From: Patescibacteria group bacterium
GTDB taxonomy: Bacteria; Patescibacteriota; Microgenomatia; UBA1400; MFAQ01
Assembly: GCA_018819325.1 (NCBI GenBank)
Contig: JAHJQJ010000001.1
Coordinates: 1-16,416, forward strand
Direction: 5' to 3'
DNA length: 16,416 nucleotides
A program made the translations under genes and the position numbers. This document shows, one piece after another, positions 1 through 5,322 of this stretch (position 1 is its first letter; the number at the start of each line of letters is the position of its first letter). The notes beneath the pieces are model-generated. The model saw only the letters and a program-made list of their open reading frames with translations. It was not told where the DNA came from and searched no databases.

Positions 1-193
1 TAGATAGCGGGTGACAGCGGAGCAGTCGTAGAAAAGAAAGCCAAGCTCCATGAATGATACCATATTTTTTAATTGATTCTTTGGAGTATTGAGAACAAGT
101 AGGGGAGAAGCGACATCCTTGGCCTGGTCCGAAAAGACTAGTGGTGATGGTGTGAAGAGTAGGAGAGATGAAGCGTTTATATATTTTGTACAT
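1..193 (-). CDS. yidD: Membrane protein insertion efficiency factor YidD, 3' part outside window
   Basis: Small membrane-associated protein thought to help YidC insert proteins into the inner membrane. I translated the minus strand from the ATG at 193: it opens MYKIYKRFISPTLHTI, continues through FGPGQGCRFSPTCSQYS and IHGAWLSFLRLLRCHPLS, and runs off the window edge. The FxPTCSxYxxxAI-like block and the RCHP block are hallmarks of the YidD family. About 64 residues are visible, and family members are usually 70-90, so only the C-terminal tail is missing. The start lies 17 bases inside the end of rnpA, the overlap usual in the rnpA-yidD pair, so the two are very probably cotranscribed from the promoter before rnpA. 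Confidence 0.9.
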   Translation of the reverse strand, partial: MYKIYKRFISPTLHTITTSLFGPGQGCRFSPTCSQYSKESIKKYGIIHGAWLSFLRLLRCHPLS

Positions 194-524
194 GATTAAA
201 ATCCTTAGAAATTTGAGTGATTGTTTTTCCAAGAATGGTTTTTTTGGGAATTAAAATAATGTCGTGGTGTTGAGGGAGGTTAGGTAAAGTATTTTGGATG
301 CTTTGGGAAATTTTACGTTTGATCTTATTTCTGTCTACGGCTTTTCTGGCTAATTTTTTAGATATAAGAATGGCAAAGCGAGAATTTGTAGGTTGCGTTC
401 CTTCAATTTTTGGTTGGGGAGAGATTAAATATGTAAATAATGGTGAGTGGAGTTTTTTACAACTTTCTTCAACCCTTTGACGATAAAGTCTTAAGTTAAG
501 ACGGTGTTTTTTAGCTAGTGCCAT
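177..524 (-). CDS. rnpA: Ribonuclease P protein component
   Basis: Protein subunit of RNase P, which with the catalytic RNA trims the 5' leader from precursor tRNAs. The product has 115 residues, normal for the family. The diagnostic RNR block is present as KLARKAVDRNKIKRKISQSI (about residues 57-76), where the arginines and asparagine contact RNA. The upstream part has the expected basic start (AKKHRLNLRLYRQRV) and a strand with RFAILISKK. The ATG at 524 is the only sensible start; no Shine-Dalgarno precedes it, but a TGTTAAAAT extended -10 lies six bases upstream, suggesting a leaderless message. The gene overlaps yidD by 17 bases. It is separated from rpmH by an inserted opposite-strand gene and a hairpin, so it is not cotranscribed with rpmH as in most bacteria. 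Confidence 0.93.
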   Translation of the reverse strand: MALAKKHRLNLRLYRQRVEESCKKLHSPLFTYLISPQPKIEGTQPTNSRFAILISKKLARKAVDRNKIKRKISQSIQNTLPNLPQHHDIILIPKKTILGKTITQISKDFNHVQNI

Positions 525-530
525 TGGTAT

Positions 531-536
531 ATTTTA
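531..536 (-). promoter_or_regulatory. Extended -10 element of rnpA-yidD
   Basis: On the minus strand the sequence reads TGTTAAAAT, a TGn-extended -10 with hexamer TAAAAT (5 of 6 to TATAAT), ending six bases before the rnpA ATG. I see no good -35. The short spacing predicts transcription starting at or next to the start codon. Inferred from sequence only. Confidence 0.5.
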
Positions 537-568
537 ACAGGTTTAAGCCGTGGTAAACCGAATAATTG

Positions 569-574
569 TATAAT
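569..574 (+). promoter_or_regulatory. -10 box of the cysteine-rich gene
   Basis: A perfect TATAAT lies seven bases before the ATG at 582. No clear -35 is visible 16-18 bases upstream. With this spacing the transcript would begin at or within a few bases of the ATG. It is divergent from the rnpA promoter in the same 57-base gap. Confidence 0.5.
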
Positions 575-581
575 ATGGATT

Positions 582-929
582 ATGGAGAAATTGACTGGAA
601 AAGGTCGGGTGGATTGGAGCAAAGTAGAGTGTAATTTGTGTGGTAATTGTTGCCCTAATAGTTGCAACCATTTTGATGTTGGGAGTCAAAGATGTAAAGT
701 TCATCCAAGTATAGTAGGGGAGAAAGTGGCATGTTTGCAAAGAGGACAGTGTCATGGTGGAGTTTTATCAGTTTTTGCAACTGGATATTACTGCGAACCA
801 GTGGTCGAAATAATTGAAGAACAATTAGGCATAGAAGTGAAAAGGAAGAAGTGGAAGAGAGAAACAACAATGATTGCAAATTTTGATGAAGTCGCAGAGG
901 TGTCTAGAAACTTACGTGGGTTAAAATAA
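582..929 (+). CDS. Small cysteine-rich protein with YkgJ-like cysteine cluster
   Basis: The 115-residue product has nine cysteines: C17, C20, C23, C24, C28, C38, C51, C57 and C71. The first five form a CxxCxxCCxxxC cluster (CNLCGNCCPNSC), which resembles the CxxCGxCC start of YkgJ/UPF0153 proteins, thought to bind zinc or an iron-sulfur cluster. Metal binding is therefore likely; the reaction or partner is unknown. The C-terminal third (residues 75-115) is charged and has no cysteine. There is no signal peptide or membrane segment, so it should be cytoplasmic. The gene points right while rnpA and rpmH point left, so it splits a normally contiguous pair. It is preceded by TATAAT and followed by a hairpin, which makes it a single transcription unit. 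Codons and G-rich plus strand match the neighbourhood. The family assignment is tentative; that it is a real gene is well supported. Confidence 0.7.
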   Translation: MEKLTGKGRVDWSKVECNLCGNCCPNSCNHFDVGSQRCKVHPSIVGEKVACLQRGQCHGGVLSVFATGYYCEPVVEIIEEQLGIEVKRKKWKRETTMIANFDEVAEVSRNLRGLK

Positions 930-931
930 AT

Positions 932-952
932 ATTGCGATCCGTGGTCGCAAT
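932..952 (-). terminator. Hairpin between convergent cysteine-rich gene and rpmH
   Basis: Perfect 7-bp arms ATTGCGA (932-938) and TCGCAAT (946-952) enclose a 7-base loop. On the minus strand the hairpin is followed by the T-rich ATTTATTTT, so it fits an intrinsic terminator for rpmH. It touches the rpmH stop codon. It could also act weakly for the rightward gene, though no T-run follows on that side. Confidence 0.6.
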
Positions 953-1089
953 TAGTGAGAGAGTTTGGTTCTGCCTTTTAGGCGGCGGCGTTTGATGGTA
1001 CGAATACCAAACTTGGTAGACATCCGTTTTAGAAAGCCGTGCTTTCTTTTTCTTTTTCGTTTTTTTGGTTGATAGGTTCTTTTAGGCAT
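952..1089 (-). CDS. rpmH: 50S ribosomal protein L34
   Basis: Ribosomal protein bL34 of the large subunit. Translating the minus strand from the ATG at 1089 gives 45 residues beginning MPKRTYQPKKRKRKRKHGFL and continuing KRMSTKFGIRTIKRRRLKGRTKLSH. This is the classic L34 layout: the TYQPK start, KHGFxxRM in the middle, and the RRRxKGRxxLS end. Length is normal (44-47). It sits divergently from dnaA, the conserved position, except that the MntA-HepT pair has been placed in between. A TGATAAAAT extended -10 ends eight bases before the ATG, and a hairpin closes the gene, so it appears to be a one-gene transcript. Confidence 0.96.
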   Translation of the reverse strand: MPKRTYQPKKRKRKRKHGFLKRMSTKFGIRTIKRRRLKGRTKLSH

Positions 1090-1097
1090 AGGCTGAG

Positions 1098-1103
1098 ATT
1101 TTA
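1098..1103 (-). promoter_or_regulatory. Extended -10 element of rpmH
   Basis: The minus strand reads TGATAAAAT, with hexamer TAAAAT ending eight bases before the rpmH ATG. No convincing -35 is seen, which is tolerated by TGn-extended promoters. The spacing again predicts a leaderless or nearly leaderless message. Confidence 0.5.
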
Positions 1104-1132
1104 TCACAGATGAGAATTTTTTTCTGTTTATT

Positions 1133-1471
1133 CTAAAGTTCCTTTATTATTTTTTTTATATCTTTTTTTAGTTTACAAATGTCTTTAGTTACTGTGTCCC
1201 ACACTGATTCTATGTCAACTCTAAAATAACCATGAATTAAAACATCTCTTGACCCTGTAATTTTCTTCCATGGAATATCTTCGTAACATTTTTTGATATT
1301 ATCTGGTATGTTTTTGGCTGCTTCGCCAATAATTTCTAATCTTCTTATGACAGCATCTTGAATTTGAGTTGATCTGGCGAATTTAGTCTCAGAAATGTTT
1401 TTAGTATATTTCTCTATCTCAGAGATACTTTCAAGAATGTGTTGAAGAAAAACTTTAGGATTTTTTTTCAT
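1133..1471 (-). CDS. hepT: HepT-like HEPN toxin (DUF86) of a MntA-HepT module
   Basis: HEPN-domain RNase toxin, 112 residues and all-helical in appearance. The active-site motif is plain: R75-DVLI-H80-G-Y82, the RX4HXY signature of HepT. In characterised pairs the Arg and His cut RNA and the Tyr is the residue that the MntA partner AMPylates to silence the toxin. Upstream helices carry the expected DAVIRRLEIIGEAAKNIP block (residues 39-56). The gene starts 17 bases inside the end of mntA, so the two are translationally coupled. No Shine-Dalgarno is visible. On the plus strand this gene is C-richer than G (for example 5 G and 14 C in 1201-1260), opposite to the flanking genes, which suggests recent acquisition. 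All key residues are intact, so the toxin should be functional. Confidence 0.9.
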   Translation of the reverse strand: MKKNPKVFLQHILESISEIEKYTKNISETKFARSTQIQDAVIRRLEIIGEAAKNIPDNIKKCYEDIPWKKITGSRDVLIHGYFRVDIESVWDTVTKDICKLKKDIKKIIKEL

Positions 1472-1748
1472 AAATTATCTTTTGCTCACTTAGTATTGTA
1501 TCTTGCAATAGGGGATGTATTGAGCGATATGTTAGTAGGTCAACCTTTTTTTTAAGTACATTTTCCAGTTCAAGTTTTAAACCAACAAGATCAAAAAGGC
1601 TTTTGCGTCCAGTAAATTTAATTAACAAATCAACATCACTATTCTGTTTTGCTTCTTCTGTTGCATAAGAACCAAATACAGCGGCTTTAACTATTCCTTC
1701 ATTTTCTAAAATTGGAGTCGTCTTGGTTTTGATGGTCTGGAGATTCAT
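1455..1748 (-). CDS. mntA: MntA-like minimal nucleotidyltransferase antitoxin
   Basis: Antitoxin of the HEPN-MNT pair, 97 residues. The nucleotidyltransferase signature GSX10DXD is exact: G26, S27, ten residues, then D38-V-D40; the aspartates bind the metal and ATP. In studied systems MntA transfers AMP groups onto the HepT tyrosine and blocks the RNase. The remaining sequence (FDLVGLKLELENVLKKKVD, about residues 51-69) fits the family's second half. It is the first gene of a two-gene operon with hepT. A TACAAT -10-like box lies six bases before the ATG. The divergent gap to dnaA (1749-1902) holds both promoters. Composition bias matches hepT and not dnaA, consistent with the pair having arrived together. 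Confidence 0.9.
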   Translation of the reverse strand: MNLQTIKTKTTPILENEGIVKAAVFGSYATEEAKQNSDVDLLIKFTGRKSLFDLVGLKLELENVLKKKVDLLTYRSIHPLLQDTILSEQKIIYEKKS

Positions 1749-1754
1749 GAGTGA

Positions 1755-1760
1755 ATTGTA
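1755..1760 (-). promoter_or_regulatory. -10 box of mntA-hepT
   Basis: The minus strand reads TACAAT (5 of 6 to TATAAT), ending six bases before the mntA ATG. The hexamer 17 bases upstream (CAACAA) is a poor -35. Supported mainly because the same close spacing recurs before other genes in the window. Confidence 0.4.
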
Positions 1761-1859
1761 TCAGAAAAGAGAAATGTTTGTTGTTCAGAAATGAGGTAAT
1801 AGAGGATGGTGAGAGTGTAAATAGTGATTTTATTGGGGTAATTTGGGGGTTGTAAGGTT

Positions 1860-1868
1860 TGTGGAAAA
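1860..1868 (-). promoter_or_regulatory. DnaA box upstream of dnaA
   Basis: The minus strand reads TTTTCCACA, 8 of 9 to the DnaA box TTATCCACA, about 35 bases before the dnaA start. A site here would allow DnaA to repress its own gene, a common arrangement. One box alone is weak evidence, and the same 9-mer occurs inside the dnaA coding region at 2624-2632, so chance occurrence is possible. Confidence 0.45.
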
Positions 1869-1902
1869 CTAGTAAAAGTTAGGTATCTTTTGAAAATTAA
1901 TA

Positions 1903-3285
1903 ATGTGGACTAATATGGAAATACAGGCTGAAACTTTATGGCAGAGCGTTTGTGGAGAGCTAGAGGTTTCTATGTCTGAACTGATTTATAACAGCTGGAT
2001 TAAACCTTGTTTTGTTAGGGAGATTACATTACTTGATGATGGCAGGATAATTGTGGAGCTGGCTACACCTTCTGGATACCATCTAAGGACGGTAGATGAA
2101 AAGTATTATGGGCAAATAAAACAGGTAATTGAAAGGGTGTCTAACAAAAAATGTGAGTTGGCTTTGGTGGTATCTCAACGAGTGATAAAAAAAGGAGAAG
2201 CAAATCAAATGGAGGAAGCAAGAGGGAGTTTGTTTGAGGAGGCAGAGAGAAAAAAGGTTTTTGCCGAAGGGTTAAACCCTAGATTTACTTTTGAGACATA
2301 CGTTGTTGGCGGATCGAATAATTTGGCGTTTGCGGCGGCAAAAGCGGTGGTTGATAGTCCTGGCGTTAGGCATAATCCATTATTTATCTGGGGCGGAGTG
2401 GGGGTAGGAAAAACTCATTTGATGCAAGCAGTGGGTCATGAGTTGACGAGAGGGGAAATAAAAAATGTAACTTATGTAACCAGTGAACAGTTTACCAGCA
2501 GTCTTGTTCAATCTATTCGTTCTAAACAAGTTGATGTTTTTAAGAAAAAATATCGTAATGTAGGAGCTTTGTTGGTAGATGACATCCAGTTTTTTGCCGG
2601 AAAAGATAGCTCACAAGAAGAATTTTTCCACACATTTAATGATTTGTACATGAAGGGTGTGCCAATTGTTTTGACAAGTGATCAAAAACCTCAGGAAATA
2701 CAAAGGCTTGAAGAAAGATTGGTTAGCAGGTTTTTGGGAGGATTAACGGTGGATATTGGCTTACCGGATTATGAAATGAGAGAGGCGATATTAAGACAAA
2801 AAGCTAGTGAACTAAGGGTAAACGTTGACGATATCATTATTGAGACTTTGGCAGAGAATGTGGTTACTAACGCTAGAGAAATTGAAGGGGTGTTGATGCG
2901 ATTGGTAAATAATTCTTTGGCTGATAAAACAGAAATTACCATGGAGATGGTGAGTAAGGTAATTGGAGTAACTAGGCAGATTGAAAAGCGAAAACCGCCC
3001 AGGTCTATTAAAGTTATTAGCATGGTAGCCAAGAATTTTGAGTTCAGAAACAAAGACCTTACGGGTAAATCTAGAAAGGCGGACTTGGTTAGAGCACGTC
3101 ATATTGCCATGTATTTATTAAGAGAAGAGTTAGGAACTCAACTGGCCAAGGTAGGAGATTTGTTTGGGGGTAGAGATCACACCACGGTGATGCACGCGGT
3201 AGAGAAGATAAAACAGGCAGTGGACATTAATCAAGAGGTGAGAAATAAGGTAATGAACCTAAAACACATGATGTATTCACAATAG
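1903..3285 (+). CDS. dnaA: Chromosomal replication initiator DnaA
   Basis: AAA+ ATPase that binds DnaA boxes and melts oriC to start replication. The reading frame has 460 residues. Domain I occupies about 1-85 (LWQSVCGEL, LIYNSWIKP), followed by a short charged linker (95-120). The AAA+ core follows: FETYVVGGSNNLA at 130-142, Walker A GGVGVGKTH at 164-172, Walker B LLVDDIQF at 223-230, and the ERLVSRFLGGL stretch with its arginine at 271-281. Domain IV (about 370-460) has the DNA-binding signature GGRDHTTVMHAVEKI from residue 422. The start is uncertain: ATG 1903 gives MWTN before MEIQAE, while ATG 1915 fits usual DnaA N-termini and lies ten bases after an AATAAT -10-like box. No Shine-Dalgarno precedes either. 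Domain II is short, as in other small genomes. Confidence 0.97.
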   Translation: MWTNMEIQAETLWQSVCGELEVSMSELIYNSWIKPCFVREITLLDDGRIIVELATPSGYHLRTVDEKYYGQIKQVIERVSNKKCELALVVSQRVIKKGEANQMEEARGSLFEEAERKKVFAEGLNPRFTFETYVVGGSNNLAFAAAKAVVDSPGVRHNPLFIWGGVGVGKTHLMQAVGHELTRGEIKNVTYVTSEQFTSSLVQSIRSKQVDVFKKKYRNVGALLVDDIQFFAGKDSSQEEFFHTFNDLYMKGVPIVLTSDQKPQEIQRLEERLVSRFLGGLTVDIGLPDYEMREAILRQKASELRVNVDDIIIETLAENVVTNAREIEGVLMRLVNNSLADKTEITMEMVSKVIGVTRQIEKRKPPRSIKVISMVAKNFEFRNKDLTGKSRKADLVRARHIAMYLLREELGTQLAKVGDLFGGRDHTTVMHAVEKIKQAVDINQEVRNKVMNLKHMMYSQ

Positions 3286-3558
3286 GTGTAAAACATATTT
3301 AAATTAATGTGTAAATGTATATAAATATAAAAGATATAAACAAAATGAAAATGTTATTAAGAAAAATATTCACAAAATGAGAAATGTTTACACAATGATT
3401 TACAAGAATTAAGAATTAAGAATTAAGAATTAAGAGCGATATGAGGGTTAATAATTTGTTTACCACAAAATGATTACGCTTAAGTTGGGTTTAGTGTTAA
3501 CATATCTACATAACCTACAACTACTACAACAAGAAATATTAATAATAAGTAATAGTAA
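3286..3558. other. Candidate replication origin (oriC) between dnaA and dnaN
   Basis: A 273-base gap without a gene, very AT-rich, in the classic oriC position. It holds a heptamer array (3404-3434), a run of CWA triplets (3515-3532), and imperfect DnaA-box-like sites: ATATTCACA at 3366-3374 (7 of 9), a similar GTATTCACA at 3273-3281 just inside the dnaA end, and TTTACACA in both orientations at 3308-3315 and 3387-3394. No perfect TTATCCACA is present. The run-up to the dnaN start (3534-3558) is almost pure A/T with several TAATA words that could be a -10. Origin function is inferred from position and composition; the plus strand does not switch G/C bias here, which argues for caution. Confidence 0.55.
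3404..3434 (+). repeat. Tandem heptamer AAGAATT x4 in the oriC candidate
   Basis: Four exact head-to-tail copies of AAGAATT at 3404-3410, 3411-3417, 3418-3424 and 3425-3431, plus a partial AAG at 3432-3434. AT-rich iterated heptamers or similar short repeats in the dnaA-dnaN gap are typical of DNA unwinding elements. Confidence 0.85.
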
Positions 3559-4671
3559 ATGAAAGCCACCGTTTTAGCAGAAAATTTAAAAAAAGGATTA
3601 GGAATTGTTTTAAGGGGAGTGACTAATAAAAGTACCTTGCCGATTTTGTCTGGTGTATTGATGAGGGTTAACAGTGAAGGATTGGAATTATTGAGTACGG
3701 ATTTGGAAATTAGTTTTAGGGTTAAGATTGGAGTTAAGGTAAAAGAGGAGGGAGAGTTGGTGGTGCCAGCAAAGTTGTTATTTGATCTGGTGTCTGGTTT
3801 ACCGGTTGGTCCGGTTGATTTGATGGTAGAGAAACAAATTTTGAAGATTAGTGGAGGAGGAGTAAAAACAGAAATAGTGGGTCAGGCGGCGGAGGAGTTT
3901 CCTAGTTTGCCTAAATCTAAGGGAAAAACATTGAAGATTAGTGTGGATGATTTTAGGAAGAAAATTGACAGGGTGGCGGTTTCTGCGGCCAGAGATGATA
4001 CTCAACCGGTATTGTCTGGAATTTTATGGGAGTTCACTAAGGATCGTGTACAGTTGGTGGCAACGGATAGGTATAGGTTGGGGGTTGATGTAATGAGCGG
4101 ATTGAAGTTGGATGAAAAAATGGATGGTAAAAAATTGATTTTGCCGGCCAGGGCGTTGCAGGAACTATCTAGAGTTTTGTCTGATGGGCAGATAAGAGAA
4201 TTGGGGGTGGAGTTTGATGAGGAGAACCAACAGGTGGTGTTTGTGGCAGAGTCGGTGGAGATGGTAAGTAGGTTGATTGCTGGTGAGTTTCCTCCCTTTG
4301 AACAAATATTACCTGTTAACCATCAAGTACGGGTAGAGGTAGGGCGAGAAGATTTATTAGAAGCAGTTAAAAGGGCTAGTTTGTTTGCAGGAGACGGAGC
4401 AAATATTATTAAGGTAAAACTGGCTGATAATGTTCTTAGGGTTGGGGCGGAAAATAGTCAAAGGGGTTTGAGTGAAACTAGTCTTGATGTGAAGATGGAG
4501 GGAGAGGGTTTGGAGATGGCTTTTAATTCTAGATACTTGCTTGATTACTTAGGGGCTGTAGATGAGGAGAAGGTGTTTTTGGAGTCGGAGGGAGAGTTGA
4601 AGCCTGGGGTGTTTAAGATAAAGGACAAAGGTTTTGTGCAGGTAGTGATGCCTATAAGACTACAAGAGTAA
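3559..4671 (+). CDS. dnaN: DNA polymerase III beta subunit (sliding clamp)
   Basis: Ring-shaped clamp that holds the replicative polymerase on DNA; it works as a dimer of three-domain monomers. The product has 370 residues, a normal length. The three repeated folds are visible: domain 1 has LPILSGVLM (27-35) and STDLEISF, then PAKLLFDLVSGLP and EEFPSLP; domain 2 has IDRVAVSAARDDTQPVLSGI and VATDRYRLG; domain 3 has FPPFEQILP and ends in VVMPIRLQE, the conserved C-terminal strand next to the partner-binding pocket. No Shine-Dalgarno precedes the ATG; the leader is A/T-only. It follows dnaA by 273 bases. The next gene converges, so there is no recF behind it, and the pair dnaA-dnaN stands alone. 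Confidence 0.97.
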   Translation: MKATVLAENLKKGLGIVLRGVTNKSTLPILSGVLMRVNSEGLELLSTDLEISFRVKIGVKVKEEGELVVPAKLLFDLVSGLPVGPVDLMVEKQILKISGGGVKTEIVGQAAEEFPSLPKSKGKTLKISVDDFRKKIDRVAVSAARDDTQPVLSGILWEFTKDRVQLVATDRYRLGVDVMSGLKLDEKMDGKKLILPARALQELSRVLSDGQIRELGVEFDEENQQVVFVAESVEMVSRLIAGEFPPFEQILPVNHQVRVEVGREDLLEAVKRASLFAGDGANIIKVKLADNVLRVGAENSQRGLSETSLDVKMEGEGLEMAFNSRYLLDYLGAVDEEKVFLESEGELKPGVFKIKDKGFVQVVMPIRLQE

Positions 4672-4673
4672 CC

Positions 4674-4706
4674 CGCCTTTGTTGAAACTACGGCGAGGCA
4701 AAGCAG
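4674..4706. repeat. Degenerate GC-rich repeat or hairpin between dnaN and a convergent gene
   Basis: CGCC at 4674-4677 and GGCG at 4691-4694 can pair, and CTTTG/CAAAG words flank the same segment. The composition stands out from its surroundings and resembles the other GC-rich repeats in this window (12312-12332, 12388-12409). It may end dnaN and 4728-5312 transcripts, but no T-run follows. Weak. Confidence 0.3.
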
Positions 4707-4727
4707 GAGTAGGACAGAGAAGAAATG

Positions 4728-5312
4728 TTAGGGAGAGTCGTATTTTGGAGGAGAAGTAAGGAGATCGTATGGAGAGATTAGTTCAAGGTTTGTAAGTGAT
4801 CCTGGTTGGAAATACCAAATTTCAACGATGTCTCCGGTATTGGTGTGGACGCCAAAACCTAAGCCCTGGTCGAGATAAAGGCTAAGATTGTAACTTGGCC
4901 CCAGATGATCAAGGAATCTGGTAGTGGTGACGGGGCCAAACTGGTTGATTATTTTAGAAATATTTTGAGGTGGTTTTAAAGGAGGGTTTTCGATAAATAA
5001 AACAGTAGTATTGTTTTTATTGACGGCGATGTGTGGATCAGTAGGGTAGTCTGAGGTAAATTCAGATATAGAAGTGGTGTTTTTCTTAGTAGTATTTATT
5101 GGAGTCCCTAGGTTTTGATTAAGTTGGGATTCAAGAGTAATACCTGGTTGAATATTTTTGTAGGTAAGAGATGAGGTGATGGGAGTGGGAAGAGGAGTGG
5201 ATGTTTCTTGAGGTTGTTTTGCTGATGATTGAAAAAGAATAAAGATAATTGCAAAAATACCAAGGATGAAGAAAATCCAGTATTTCTTAATTAGGATGAT
5301 TATTTTTTGCAT
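4728..5312 (-). CDS. Small membrane-anchored protein of the secretion cluster, unknown function
   Basis: I chose the ATG at 5312 (MQKIIILIKKYW) instead of the one at 5351, because it places a basic start and hydrophobic helix at the N-terminus and avoids a 29-base overlap with the gene before it; this gives 194 residues. One transmembrane helix (about residues 10-28, WIFFILGIFAIIFILF) is followed by a Pro/Ser/Thr linker and a soluble domain that should face outward. No lipobox cysteine is present. The segment IQPGITLESQLNQNLGTP recalls the G-T...LGxP turn of BamE/SmpA-like folds, but this is only a resemblance. The gene begins ten bases after the 771-residue protein ends, so the two are probably one operon. 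I do not recognise its family; a structural or accessory role in the secretion machine is an inference from position. Confidence 0.65.
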   Translation of the reverse strand: MQKIIILIKKYWIFFILGIFAIIFILFQSSAKQPQETSTPLPTPITSSLTYKNIQPGITLESQLNQNLGTPINTTKKNTTSISEFTSDYPTDPHIAVNKNNTTVLFIENPPLKPPQNISKIINQFGPVTTTRFLDHLGPSYNLSLYLDQGLGFGVHTNTGDIVEIWYFQPGSLTNLELISPYDLLTSPPKYDSP

Positions 5313-5322
5313 GTTAAGTTTA

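Noticed and set aside
2624..2632. TTTTCCACA DnaA-box-like site
   Set aside because: It is inside the dnaA coding region where it encodes conserved residues (FFHTF); not counted as a regulatory site.
2769..3102. Minus-strand open frames opposite dnaA
   Set aside because: They are antisense shadows of a certain dnaA gene with no features of their own.
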